This document shows positions 39,062 through 50,283 of a stretch of DNA of 64,000 nt, one piece after another; the first letter of the stretch is position 1, and every line of letters begins with the position of its first letter. Below the pieces are notes generated by a model that was not told the origin of the DNA, did no database searches, and saw only the letters and a list, made by a program, of their open reading frames with translations. The DNA is from Bacteroidota bacterium (GTDB lineage Bacteria; Bacteroidota; Bacteroidia; B-17B0; Aurantibacillaceae). The stretch covers positions 74-64,073 of the forward strand of contig JABDCR010000001.1 of the NCBI GenBank assembly GCA_013288015.1, read 5' to 3'. The position numbers were made by a program, and so were the translations under genes.

Positions 39062-39787
39062 TTGAATAACATTTATCAGAAAATAATTTCTGCTCATAAA
39101 AAAAAGCAGGCGCAGTTAGCTGTATTAATTGACCCTGATAAATTTAACCCGGAGTTAATTAAGTTAGCCAATCAATGTAACGTACACTATTTTTTTGTTG
39201 GTGGAAGTGAGCTTACTAATGGGAATATTGAAAAAACGATTTCTGTAATAAAAAAACTTTCAAAAATCCCGATACTTATTTTTCCGGGAGATGAAAAACA
39301 ATTAAGTGCAAAAGCCGATGCCGTTTTGTTTTTATCCTTACTATCCAGTAGAAATCCAGATTATTTAATTGGCAAGCAGGTTTTAGCGGCTCCTTTTATA
39401 AAACAAAAAAAATTAGAGTGTATATCAACTGCCTATATTTTAGTAGACGGAAATAAAAAATCTACCACACAAAAAGTAACTAATACTAAACCGTTAAAGG
39501 ATATTAAGACCATTATAAACACCTCCATAGCTGCCGAATTATTAGGTTTTAAAACTGTTTATTTAGAGGCGGGAAGTGGGGCAGAAAAAAATATTAATGC
39601 ATCAATTATTAAAAAAGTAAAACAAAATATAAGCATCCCATTAGTAGTTGGTGGTGGCATTAATAGCACTAAAAAAGCACACCAAGCCATTGATGCAGGC
39701 GCAGATGTACTTGTTGTTGGAAATGCTTTAGAAAAAGATAGCATTTTATTAAAAGAATTATCATTATTATTTAAAAAATCAGTTTAA
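39062..39787 (+). CDS. Geranylgeranylglyceryl phosphate synthase family (PcrB/GGGPS, TIM barrel)
   Basis: AVLIDPDKFNPELIKLANQCNVHYFFVGGSELT, VYLEAGSGAEKNI, PLVVGGGINSTKKAHQAIDAGADVLVVGNALEKD. TTG start. Confidence 0.9.
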   Translation: MNNIYQKIISAHKKKQAQLAVLIDPDKFNPELIKLANQCNVHYFFVGGSELTNGNIEKTISVIKKLSKIPILIFPGDEKQLSAKADAVLFLSLLSSRNPDYLIGKQVLAAPFIKQKKLECISTAYILVDGNKKSTTQKVTNTKPLKDIKTIINTSIAAELLGFKTVYLEAGSGAEKNINASIIKKVKQNISIPLVVGGGINSTKKAHQAIDAGADVLVVGNALEKDSILLKELSLLFKKSV

Positions 39788-40419
39788 TGAAAGTTGTAGT
39801 TATATCACCTTCAAAAATAAAGGAAGAAGAAATAAATAACCTTGTAAAAATGTTTGAAGCTGGGCTGGAAACTTATCATTTACGTAAGCCAAAATTTAGC
39901 ACTAAACTGCTACAAGAATATATTGAAAAAATACCTAAACAATTTCATAACCGAATTATTATACATTCCCACCACAACTTGGCCCGCAAGTATAATTTGC
40001 AAGGCGTTCATTACACTAAAAAACATTTAGAAAGAAATTTAAGGAATTGGTGGAGAGAAAAAATGTTACGCATTTCAACCAGCAGTTTTATAAAAACAAG
40101 TTCTCACGGCAAATTAGCTTCTTTATACGATGAAGAAGAAATGAAGTTTGATTATGTTTTTTTATCACCCATATTTGATACTATAACAGGCAAGTATCAA
40201 AGTGGTTATTATGAAGATAGCATTAAGCTTGCTTTACAAAAAACCGGAAAAAAAGTAATTGCTCGTGGTGGAGTTGACGCAACACGTATAGAAAAAATCA
40301 AAGAGCTTGGGTTTTATGGCATGGCGTTATATAGTAGTGTTTGGGATAAAGAAAATCCGGTTGAAGAATATTTAAAAGTGCTACAACGTTGCAAAGAGCT
40401 TGATATACCAGTTGAGTAA
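39787..40419 (+). CDS. Divergent ThiE/TenI-like TIM-barrel protein, copy 1
   Basis: FEAGLETYHLRKPKFS...IIIHSHHNLARKYNLQGVHYTKKHL...FLSPIFDTITGK...VIARGGVDATRIEKIKELGFYGMALYSSVW. TAATG overlap with the upstream stop. Confidence 0.8.
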   Translation: MKVVVISPSKIKEEEINNLVKMFEAGLETYHLRKPKFSTKLLQEYIEKIPKQFHNRIIIHSHHNLARKYNLQGVHYTKKHLERNLRNWWREKMLRISTSSFIKTSSHGKLASLYDEEEMKFDYVFLSPIFDTITGKYQSGYYEDSIKLALQKTGKKVIARGGVDATRIEKIKELGFYGMALYSSVWDKENPVEEYLKVLQRCKELDIPVE

Positions 40420-41003
40420 TGGGTTTTAAATTAATTGTAATTACTCCTGAAAAGAATCACCCAAAAGAGTTTGAATTAATTACTTCATTATTTGAAAATG
40501 GATTGCAAGCACTTCACGTAAGAAAACCACAGGCAAGTGAAAATAAGTTAAGAGATTATCTTAAAAAAATACCGAAAAAATTTTATAAAAGGCTAGTCAT
40601 TCATTCTCATTATAAATTAGCGAAAGAGTTTAAACTAAAAGGCGTTCATCTTACCGAAAAAGCAAAAAAGACAAAACGAATAAATCCTTCCTTAAAGATT
40701 ATCTCTACTTCCTTCCACACAACAACTGATATTTCAAAAGGGAGAAGAAAATATCAGTATGTATTTTTAAGCCCTGTTTTTGATAGTATAAGTAAGACGG
40801 GATATAAAAGTAATTTTGATTTAGAGAATTTAGAGCCATTTTTAAAGAAACATAAAAATGTAATTGCCCTTGGAGGAGTAAACACTAAGAATATTAAAAA
40901 AGTAAAAGAAGTAGGGTTTAACGGTGCGGCAGTTATTGGAACAATTTGGCAAAGTAAAAGCCCAACAAAGAGTTACAAAGAGCTTGCTTTAAAAATCAAG
41001 TAA
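40419..41003 (+). CDS. Divergent ThiE/TenI-like TIM-barrel protein, copy 2
   Basis: FENGLQALHVRKPQAS...LVIHSHYKLAKEFKLKGVHLTEKAKK...FLSPVFDSISKTGYKS...VIALGGVNTKNIKKVKEVGFNGAAVIGTIW. TAATG overlap with copy 1. Confidence 0.8.
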   Translation: MGFKLIVITPEKNHPKEFELITSLFENGLQALHVRKPQASENKLRDYLKKIPKKFYKRLVIHSHYKLAKEFKLKGVHLTEKAKKTKRINPSLKIISTSFHTTTDISKGRRKYQYVFLSPVFDSISKTGYKSNFDLENLEPFLKKHKNVIALGGVNTKNIKKVKEVGFNGAAVIGTIWQSKSPTKSYKELALKIK

Positions 41004-42053
41004 GCCGTTTTTTAAATTATATACTTTGGTAAAGCCATTTTCTTTTAAGATAGTAACTGCTTTTTTACTACGTACACCACTTGCACAATGAACTATGATT
41101 TCTTTTTCTCTGCTTAACTTATCTAAATTAGTTACAAGTTCATTTAAAGGAATTAATATACCACCTATGTTTTTTAATTTATACTCCTGCAACTCACGCA
41201 CATCTAGCAATTGAAAATCTTGTTTCGATTTAATTTTTTCTTTTAACTCATCAGCAGAGATTTCAAATGTGCTGTTACAAAAAATATTGTAATCAATCAG
41301 TTTATTGATTTTTTTATTGACAGGATTTGCCCTAATGCCAAATGTATCAAACTGCATAGTAAGAGCATTAAACACAAGTAGTTTTCCGCTTAGCACCTCT
41401 CCTACTCCAACAATAATTTTAATTACTTCATTAGCTTGTAGTGTCCCTATTATTCCCGGCAACACGCCGATTACACCAATCTCAGCACAATTAGGAACTT
41501 CTCCTTCAGCAGGAGGCTCAGGATATAAACAACGATAGGTCGGCCCATCATTATAATTAAATACACTTACTTGTCCATCAAATTTAAAGATAGAGCCAAA
41601 TACTAAAATTTTATTCAGCATAACACAAGCATCGTTTACTAAATAACGTGTAGCAAAATTATCAGAGCCATCTACTACAATATCATATAGTGAAATAATT
41701 TCTAAAGCATTTACAGCAGTAAGTTGTGTAACATGAGCAATAAGGTTAATGTATGGATTTTGTTTACCAAGTTTTTCTTTAGCAATTTGCGCTTTGGGTT
41801 TACCAACATCTTCTGTTGAATATAAAACCTGACGCTGCAAATTACTACCATCAACTTTATCAAAATCAACAATCCCAATAGTGCCAACCCCCGCCGCTGT
41901 TAAATATTGTAACACAGGACAACCCAAACCACCGGCCCCAATTACCAAAACTCTTGCTTGTTTTAATTTTTGCTGCCCTTCTAAACCAATTTCAGATAGT
42001 ATGATGTGGCGGGCGTACCTTTTTAACTCTTCGTTGGTCATATTCTTAACCAT
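40989..42053 (-). CDS. ThiF/MoeB-family adenylyltransferase fused to rhodanese domain
   Basis: RVLVIGAGGLGCPVLQYLTAAGVGTIGIVDFDKVDGSNLQRQVLY; C-terminal LLDVRELQEY...EIIVHCASGVRSKKAVTIL. Confidence 0.92.
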   Translation of the reverse strand: MVKNMTNEELKRYARHIILSEIGLEGQQKLKQARVLVIGAGGLGCPVLQYLTAAGVGTIGIVDFDKVDGSNLQRQVLYSTEDVGKPKAQIAKEKLGKQNPYINLIAHVTQLTAVNALEIISLYDIVVDGSDNFATRYLVNDACVMLNKILVFGSIFKFDGQVSVFNYNDGPTYRCLYPEPPAEGEVPNCAEIGVIGVLPGIIGTLQANEVIKIIVGVGEVLSGKLLVFNALTMQFDTFGIRANPVNKKINKLIDYNIFCNSTFEISADELKEKIKSKQDFQLLDVRELQEYKLKNIGGILIPLNELVTNLDKLSREKEIIVHCASGVRSKKAVTILKENGFTKVYNLKNGLLDF

Positions 42054-43185
42054 TAACTAAACTTCTATCCCAATCTTTCCAAACGGCTTCATAGCCTTGT
42101 TGTTTTATAATAGCTGCAATTTCTTTAGGAGAACGCTCATCTGAAATCTCAAACTGCTCTAACGATTGCGGCTCTACCGCATAACCACCCGGGTTAGTTT
42201 TAGACCCTGCACTCATACTGGTAATGCCAAGCTTAATAATATGATTACGGAATTTTTCATTTTCACGGGTAGAGATAGAAAGCTCAACTTCTTCGTTAAA
42301 AATACGATAAGCGCAAATTAATTGTACCAATTCTTTATCACTCATAAAAGCGGTAAACGATTTCATGGATGAGTTTTCTTGCGTGCCAACTTCTATTGGC
42401 CGTAACCTTGGAAATGAAATGGAGTATTTGGTTTGCCAGTATGTTTTTTCTAAATAATCTAAATGAGCAGCCGTAAAAAAACAATCGGTGCGCCAATCTT
42501 CTAAACCAATTAAAACTCCCAAGCCAATTTTATAAACACCAGCCTGCCCTAATCTATCGGGGGTTTCTAATCTATAATCAAAATTAGATTTTCTGCCTTT
42601 TGGATGATGTATTTTATAGTTTTCTCTATGATATGTTTCCTGATACACTAACACTGTATGTAAACCTTCGTCCATTAAAATTTCGTAATCTGCCTTATCA
42701 AGTGGTTGCACTTCAATAGAAATATTTGAAAAATGCGGGCGAATTAATTTTATAGCATGCCTTAGATACTCTACCCCTACTGTTTGGTTTGCCTCACCGG
42801 TAACTAACAACACATGGTCGTAACCCATTTCTTTTATAACGGCAACCTCTCTTAAAATTTCATTGTCACTTAGCGTTTTGCGCTTTATTTTATTATTATA
42901 ACTAAAAGCGCAATAAGTACAAATATTTTGGCACTCGTTACTCAAATATAATGGCGCATACATTTGTATGGTTTTACCAAAACGCTTTTGTGTAAGCGCA
43001 TTACTTAACTGAGCCATTTGTTCTAAATAAGGCATGGCAGCCGAAGAAATCATAGCTTTAAAATCTTCAAGCGTACGTCTTTCTTTTTGCAGAGCCTGCA
43101 AAACATCTGCATCGGTTTTTGCAAGGATGCTTTGCTTTACATCATCCCAATTATAACTATCAAATATGTTCTTAAAATCTTTCAC
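42046..43185 (-). CDS. thiH: 2-iminoacetate synthase ThiH
   Basis: Radical SAM motif CQNICTYCAFSYNN, KIGLGVLIGLEDWRTDC, ISFPRLRP. Confidence 0.95.
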   Translation of the reverse strand: MKDFKNIFDSYNWDDVKQSILAKTDADVLQALQKERRTLEDFKAMISSAAMPYLEQMAQLSNALTQKRFGKTIQMYAPLYLSNECQNICTYCAFSYNNKIKRKTLSDNEILREVAVIKEMGYDHVLLVTGEANQTVGVEYLRHAIKLIRPHFSNISIEVQPLDKADYEILMDEGLHTVLVYQETYHRENYKIHHPKGRKSNFDYRLETPDRLGQAGVYKIGLGVLIGLEDWRTDCFFTAAHLDYLEKTYWQTKYSISFPRLRPIEVGTQENSSMKSFTAFMSDKELVQLICAYRIFNEEVELSISTRENEKFRNHIIKLGITSMSAGSKTNPGGYAVEPQSLEQFEISDERSPKEIAAIIKQQGYEAVWKDWDRSLVNG

Positions 43186-43189
43186 GTAA

Positions 43190-43960
43190 TTAATCTTCTA
43201 AAAAAGCCGTTAATGGGCTGCTCGCTTCTGCAAAATTTTTAGGTTTCGCTAATTTTGCTTCGTAAGCCATACGACCTGCTTCTACCGCCATTTTAAATGC
43301 TTTTGCCATTTGCACCGGATTTTCGGAAACAGCAATAGCAGTATTTACTAATACTGCATCAGCCCCCATTTCCATAGCCTCTGCTGCATGTGATGGTGCA
43401 CCAATGCCGGCATCAACTACCACAGGAATTTTACTTTGCTCAATAATAATTTCTAAAAAATCGCGGGTGCGTAAGCCTTTGTTGCTACCAATAGCAGAAC
43501 CCAAAGGCATAACGGCAGCCGTACCAACTTCTTCTAATCGTTTGCATAACACAGGATCGGCATGAATGTAGGGCAACACTATGAAACCAAGTTTCACTAA
43601 TTCTTCGGCAGCGTTTAAAGTCTCAATAGCATCAGGTAATAAATATTTTGGGTCGGGGTGAATTTCTAATTTCAACCAGTTTGTTTCTAAAGCTTCGCGT
43701 GCCAGTTGAGCTGCAAAAACTGCTTCTTTAGCATTACGCACACCCGATGTGTTTGGTAATAAATTAAATTGTGTGTGCGACAGATGCTTCAAAATATCAT
43801 CGCTATTACTATTTACATCAACTCTTTTTAATGCAACGGTTACTAATTCAGAGCCTGATGCAAGTAAGGCTTCTTCCATTAATTGAGAAGAAGAAAATTT
43901 ACCTGTGCCAGTAAATAAACGTGAACCGAATGTTTTATCTCCAATAATCAATGGTTTCAT
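43190..43960 (-). CDS. thiG: Thiazole synthase ThiG
   Basis: [66 protein letters not shown]. Confidence 0.96.
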   Translation of the reverse strand: MKPLIIGDKTFGSRLFTGTGKFSSSQLMEEALLASGSELVTVALKRVDVNSNSDDILKHLSHTQFNLLPNTSGVRNAKEAVFAAQLAREALETNWLKLEIHPDPKYLLPDAIETLNAAEELVKLGFIVLPYIHADPVLCKRLEEVGTAAVMPLGSAIGSNKGLRTRDFLEIIIEQSKIPVVVDAGIGAPSHAAEAMEMGADAVLVNTAIAVSENPVQMAKAFKMAVEAGRMAYEAKLAKPKNFAEASSPLTAFLED

Positions 43961-43961
43961 C

Positions 43962-44606
43962 TTATTTAATTTTTAATGTATCGTACTCCAAGTGTTTTAT
44001 AAACTTTTTGACCATTTCTTTTTTATTTTCAGCATGGGTAATAGCACTTGCTACAGCTACTCCATAAATGCCTGTTGCAGATAAGTCTTCAACATCCGCC
44101 TCAGTAATCCCTCCAATGGCAATTATTGGCACAACTATATTTTCTTGTTTGCATCTATCTACAATTGCTTTGTATCCTTCCAAACCCAAAATCGGACTTA
44201 ATTTGTCTTTTGTAGTTGTAAAACGAAAAGGCCCAAGTCCTATATAATCAGCGCCAGATTTTGCATGCAATTTCACATCTTCAAAAGTGTTAGCCGTTCC
44301 ACCAATTATAAAATCAGGTCCTAAAATTTCTTTGGCTTTTGATACCGGCATATCCTGCTTTCCCACATGCACGCCATCAGCACCAATTTCTTTTGCTAAA
44401 GCAACATTATCGTTTATAATTAATTTGGCATTATACTTTTTGCAAATAGCCAATGCTTTTTCTGCAATAGTTTTCCAATCTTCATACGACGTGTTTTTTA
44501 AACGAAGTTGAACCCAATATACCCCAGCTTTACAAGCATCCTCTACCAACTGCACATGCGAGGCACCTTCTATGTCTTGTGTTATATAATGTAATTTCGA
44601 AATCAT
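43962..44606 (-). CDS. thiE: Thiamine phosphate synthase ThiE
   Basis: [54 protein letters not shown]. Confidence 0.93.
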   Translation of the reverse strand: MISKLHYITQDIEGASHVQLVEDACKAGVYWVQLRLKNTSYEDWKTIAEKALAICKKYNAKLIINDNVALAKEIGADGVHVGKQDMPVSKAKEILGPDFIIGGTANTFEDVKLHAKSGADYIGLGPFRFTTTKDKLSPILGLEGYKAIVDRCKQENIVVPIIAIGGITEADVEDLSATGIYGVAVASAITHAENKKEMVKKFIKHLEYDTLKIK

Positions 44607-45358
44607 ATTTTGTGATAACCTAACAATGTTTTATTACTACTTAAAATCCGCTCGGTATATTGTTTTGCTTTTAGACAAGCACGTTGCAAATCTTCTCCTT
44701 TAGCTAAATTAGCTGTAAGAGCAGATGATAACACACAACCCGATCCATGTTTAGGAAATATGTTTTTTGTTTTTGGTCGGAATGAAAATTGTTTTCCTTC
44801 TTTTAAAAACAAAGTATCGTAACCTACTTTCTTTTCGGCATGACCACCTTTTAAAAACACATGACAGTATTTTGAAAGATGCTTTGCATTTTCGACCGCA
44901 TGTTTAAATGAGCCAAGTGATAAAGCCTCAGGAATATTGGGCGTTATCACAAAAATTTGCTTACAAATCTTTTCTAACAACACAGTATCTACTTGTTTAT
45001 GAAATTCAAATCCGGCACTTGCTTTTAATATAGGATCCCAAATAATTTTAGTGTTTGCATTCTTTGAAATTAGATAGGATACTATTTTACCTAAGATTTC
45101 CAAATTTTCTATCAGGCCGATTTTCACAAACTCAAACTCAAAACGTTTTTGCAGAATTGCAATTTGCTCAATTATTTTTTCAGCAGAAATCCAATCAACT
45201 TTTTCAAACTCTGTATCATTTTGAAATGTGTTAGCTGATATAACCCCTAGGCCGTACACCTTGTTACTTTCAAACGTTTTAACGTCAGCTAACAAGCCTG
45301 CTCCACCGCTTGGGTCGAAGCCTGCTATGCTTAATACATATAAACGTTTAGATACCAT
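44603..45358 (-). CDS. thiD: Hydroxymethylpyrimidine/phosphomethylpyrimidine kinase ThiD
   Basis: SIAGFDPSGGAGLLADVKTFESNKVYGLGVISANTFQND, VFLKGGHAEKK, KHGSGCVLSSALTANLAKG. Confidence 0.95.
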   Translation of the reverse strand: MVSKRLYVLSIAGFDPSGGAGLLADVKTFESNKVYGLGVISANTFQNDTEFEKVDWISAEKIIEQIAILQKRFEFEFVKIGLIENLEILGKIVSYLISKNANTKIIWDPILKASAGFEFHKQVDTVLLEKICKQIFVITPNIPEALSLGSFKHAVENAKHLSKYCHVFLKGGHAEKKVGYDTLFLKEGKQFSFRPKTKNIFPKHGSGCVLSSALTANLAKGEDLQRACLKAKQYTERILSSNKTLLGYHKI

Positions 45359-45811
45359 TTAATTAACCCTTGTAATATTTAATTTATGGTTTGACTTCAA
45401 CATGTTTTTGTCTAACGACTTTAACCAAGTTTCGGCATCCGTAACATTTTCAAAAAATCTAGTTGGCACATAAGGTTTTGAGAACTTTAAATAAATTTTA
45501 GCCAACACCCGATGAATGAATGATTGAATCACAAAAGCATCTGCCAATGTGAGTAAGCATCCTCTGCCTCTTGATAAGTAATCCATTAACTTTAATGCAA
45601 TGCTTGATTGCTTGCCCGCTATACGCAGCGACACATAAGTTTTATCCTCTATCATTTGTATTACTACATCTTCAACCTCTTGCGCAATTTTTGTGTTATA
45701 ATGTACATAATCTCCATAAAAAAACTGAATAACGTCATCATCACGCAATTCTATTTTTGTGTGAGGCAAATCAACTTTTTTTATAATTCTATATGTGGCT
45801 TTATCATTCAT
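45359..45811 (-). CDS. STAS-like hypothetical protein embedded in the thiamine operon
   Basis: 150 aa, stop immediately precedes thiD ATG (TAAATG). C-terminal YLKFSKPYVPTRFFENVTDAETWLKSL resembles the protein at 7192-7578. Confidence 0.65.
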   Translation of the reverse strand: MNDKATYRIIKKVDLPHTKIELRDDDVIQFFYGDYVHYNTKIAQEVEDVVIQMIEDKTYVSLRIAGKQSSIALKLMDYLSRGRGCLLTLADAFVIQSFIHRVLAKIYLKFSKPYVPTRFFENVTDAETWLKSLDKNMLKSNHKLNITRVN

Positions 45812-45814
45812 GAT

Positions 45815-47716
<1,902 letters not shown>

Positions 47717-47734
47717 TTAAATTAATTTAAAAAA

Positions 47735-47938
47735 TCATCCGCCTTGAGTGGCTTTTATAATGGTTATTTTATCGTTTTCGGTTAAGGTTTTAGTTTGCCA
47801 TTCAGTTTTTGGAATTACGGCATTATTTACCGCCACAGCAATTCCTTTTTGGGTTAGAATGCCATTTTGCTCTAATACCATTGTTAAATTGGCATCTGCG
47901 TTAAGCACACAATTTTTATTATTGATAAAAACAATCAT
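47735..47938 (-). CDS. thiS: Sulfur carrier protein ThiS
   Basis: 67 aa, IFINNKNCVLNADANLTMVLEQ...GIAVAVNNAVIPKTEWQTKTLTENDKITIIKATQGG with terminal GG. Confidence 0.95.
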   Translation of the reverse strand: MIVFINNKNCVLNADANLTMVLEQNGILTQKGIAVAVNNAVIPKTEWQTKTLTENDKITIIKATQGG

Positions 47939-48000
47939 ATCAAATTTATTACACCGTTAAAACTTTAAGAGGAGAGAAAATACAGAAATGTATTTCTTTC

Positions 48001-48079
48001 ACTTTTCCCTTCGCAGGCATTATCCTGTTCAGGTTCAAAGGGTAATTTCTCAGACCATTAAAATGGACACCCCTAAAGT
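48001..48079 (-). ncRNA. TPP riboswitch (THI element) controlling the thi operon
   Basis: Minus strand ACTTTAGGGGTGTCC...GGTCTGAGAAATTACCCTTTGAACCTGAACAGGATAATGCCTGCGAAGGGAAAAGT: conserved CTGAGA, ACCCTTTGAACCTGA, GGATAATGCC; P1 ACTTT/AAAGT. Confidence 0.96.
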
Positions 48080-48173
48080 TTACTAATTCAAAGATATAAT
48101 TTTTTAAGCATAAAAACTCAATCTTTACAAATTACTAATTGATGTATAGAAATGTTAATTTAGTGCAGTATCT

Positions 48174-49322
48174 ATGGTCGAAAAATTTGACGTAATAATT
48201 TGTGGTGCCGGTCCGGCCGGAGCAACCTGTGCGCTTGCTTTGGGTTCTTCAGGTTTAAAAGTGGCTTTGGTTGATAAAAGCAACTTTCCCCGCGATAAAA
48301 TTTGTGGTGATGCCATTGCAGCCTATGTTCCTAAAGTTTTAAGCACCATAAATCCAACTTATGCCAAAGCATTAGCCGATTTTACCGAAAAAGAAAACGT
48401 AAATACTATTCGTATAGTTAGTCCGAACACAAAAACACTTGACATTAGTTATGGGGTTGATGGTTTTATAAGTACACGTGTTCACTTCGATAATTTTTTA
48501 TTAGATCTCGTTAAGCAACTAACTAACGTAAAATTATTTCTACATACAGCCATCTTAGATGTCGTGACAAATGAAAAAAAGGCTTATGTTATTTTAGCTG
48601 ATAACATAAAACTTGAAGCCTCATTAATTATTGGTTGCGATGGCGAGCAAGGCATTACACGAAAAAAACTTACCAAAACACAACTCGACCCTGAACATCA
48701 CGCAGCAGCAGTAAGGGCCTATTTTAAAAACGTAAAAGATATTCCGGAGTCAACTTTTGAATTACATTTTATAGATAAAGTTATACCCGGTTATTTTTGG
48801 ATTTTCCCCTTGCCAAATAACGAAGCCAATGTAGGTTTAGGCATAGTATCTAAAAGTGTTGCTGCAAAAAAACTAAACTTGCGTCAAGAAATGCAACGCA
48901 TTATAGAAACCAACCCATCTATTAAAGAAAGGTTTGCAGATGCCGAAATGATAAGTAAAATAGAAGGTTACGGTTTACCATTGGGTTCCAGAAAAACAAC
49001 TATTTCAGGCAATCGGTTTATGCTTTGCGGAGATGCCGCATCACTTATTGACCCTTTAACCGGCGAGGGCATTGGGCAGGCAATTATATCAGGAAGATAT
49101 GCGGGTTGGCAAGCTAAAAAGTGTTTTGAGCAAAATAATTTTTCCGCATCTTTTATGAAGCAGTATAACAAAATAGTTTATGATAAATTATGGAAAGAGC
49201 ATAAAAGAAATTATTTTATTCGCGAATTAATTATTAATAAACCCAAATTGTTCAACGCATTAACAAGCCTTTTAAACAAGAGCAAATTCCTACACAACTT
49301 AACTAAGAAAATTTTCAATTAA
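48174..49322 (+). CDS. Geranylgeranyl reductase-family FAD-dependent oxidoreductase
   Basis: FDVIICGAGPAGATCALALGSSGLKVALVDKSNFPRDKICGDAI; GYFWIFPLPNNEANVGLGI; FMLCGDAASLIDPLTGEGIGQAIISGRYAGWQA. Confidence 0.88.
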   Translation: MVEKFDVIICGAGPAGATCALALGSSGLKVALVDKSNFPRDKICGDAIAAYVPKVLSTINPTYAKALADFTEKENVNTIRIVSPNTKTLDISYGVDGFISTRVHFDNFLLDLVKQLTNVKLFLHTAILDVVTNEKKAYVILADNIKLEASLIIGCDGEQGITRKKLTKTQLDPEHHAAAVRAYFKNVKDIPESTFELHFIDKVIPGYFWIFPLPNNEANVGLGIVSKSVAAKKLNLRQEMQRIIETNPSIKERFADAEMISKIEGYGLPLGSRKTTISGNRFMLCGDAASLIDPLTGEGIGQAIISGRYAGWQAKKCFEQNNFSASFMKQYNKIVYDKLWKEHKRNYFIRELIINKPKLFNALTSLLNKSKFLHNLTKKIFN

Positions 49323-49337
49323 AAATCGGGCAATAAA

Positions 49338-49360
49338 AAACCCTTCGCTAGGAAGGGTTT
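49338..49360 (-). terminator. Intrinsic terminator of the atp operon
   Basis: AAACCCTTC-GCTAG-GAAGGGTTT followed (minus strand) by U-rich tract; 24 nt past the atpG stop. Confidence 0.88.
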
Positions 49361-49383
49361 AGTTCTACTATAATTTTTAAAGT

Positions 49384-50271
49384 TTAGCTTTTTAACGCCT
49401 CCGCACCACCAACAATCTCTAATATCTCATTAGTAATTGCAGCCTGACGAGCTTTGTTGTAGCTAATTTTAAGTGAACGCAACATTTCTTTAGCGTTATC
49501 GGTTGCTTTATGCATAGCAGTCATACGAGCACCATGTTCAGAAGCAACAGAATCTAATAAAGCTTTATAGAATTGCACTTTCAACGATTTTGGAATTAAT
49601 TCGTTAACAATGTATTCTTTGTTTGGTTCAAAAATATAATCTGTAGTGTTTTTGCTATCGGCAGCTGCTGATTTAGTAGTATCAATAGGTAAAAAACGTT
49701 CAGCTACCGTAAGTTGTACCGCCGCATTTTTAAATTGGTTATATACTAAATAAACTTTATCGAATTGATTATTAGCAAAAGCCTGCATAATTTTATCAGC
49801 CACAGGTGCTACATTATCAAAAGAAAGTTTATCAAATAATTCATTTAAATGATGTGGTAAATCTGTTCCATGTATGCGATGGTCTGTTCTTTTAAAAGCA
49901 TCATCAGCTTTTTTACCAATACATATTACAGATACTTTAGATGAACCTTTATAATCGTTTTTAATTAAGCTCCATGCCTTTTTAATTACGTTAGCATTAA
50001 AACCACCAGCTAAACCACGATTAGAAGAGATAACAATTAAAAGCACATTATCGCTTTCTGTAGTACGTGCAAATTTATTTTCAGAAGTATCTAAGCTTGC
50101 ACTTAGGTTTTGTAAAATAGAAGTAAGCTTATTTGCATAGGGGCGCATTTGTGTAACAGCATCTTGTGCACGTTTAAGTTTAGCAGCACTCACCATTTTC
50201 ATGGCGCTTGTAATCTGCATGGTTGAACCAACCGATGTTATCCTATTTCGTACTTCTTTTAAGTTTGGCAT
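49384..50271 (-). CDS. atpG: ATP synthase F1 subunit gamma
   Basis: PNLKEVRNRITSVGSTMQITSAMKMVSAAKLKRAQDA; C-terminal YNKARQAAITNEILEIVGGAEAL. Confidence 0.98.
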   Translation of the reverse strand: MPNLKEVRNRITSVGSTMQITSAMKMVSAAKLKRAQDAVTQMRPYANKLTSILQNLSASLDTSENKFARTTESDNVLLIVISSNRGLAGGFNANVIKKAWSLIKNDYKGSSKVSVICIGKKADDAFKRTDHRIHGTDLPHHLNELFDKLSFDNVAPVADKIMQAFANNQFDKVYLVYNQFKNAAVQLTVAERFLPIDTTKSAAADSKNTTDYIFEPNKEYIVNELIPKSLKVQFYKALLDSVASEHGARMTAMHKATDNAKEMLRSLKISYNKARQAAITNEILEIVGGAEALKS

Positions 50272-50283
50272 GAAATCTTAATT

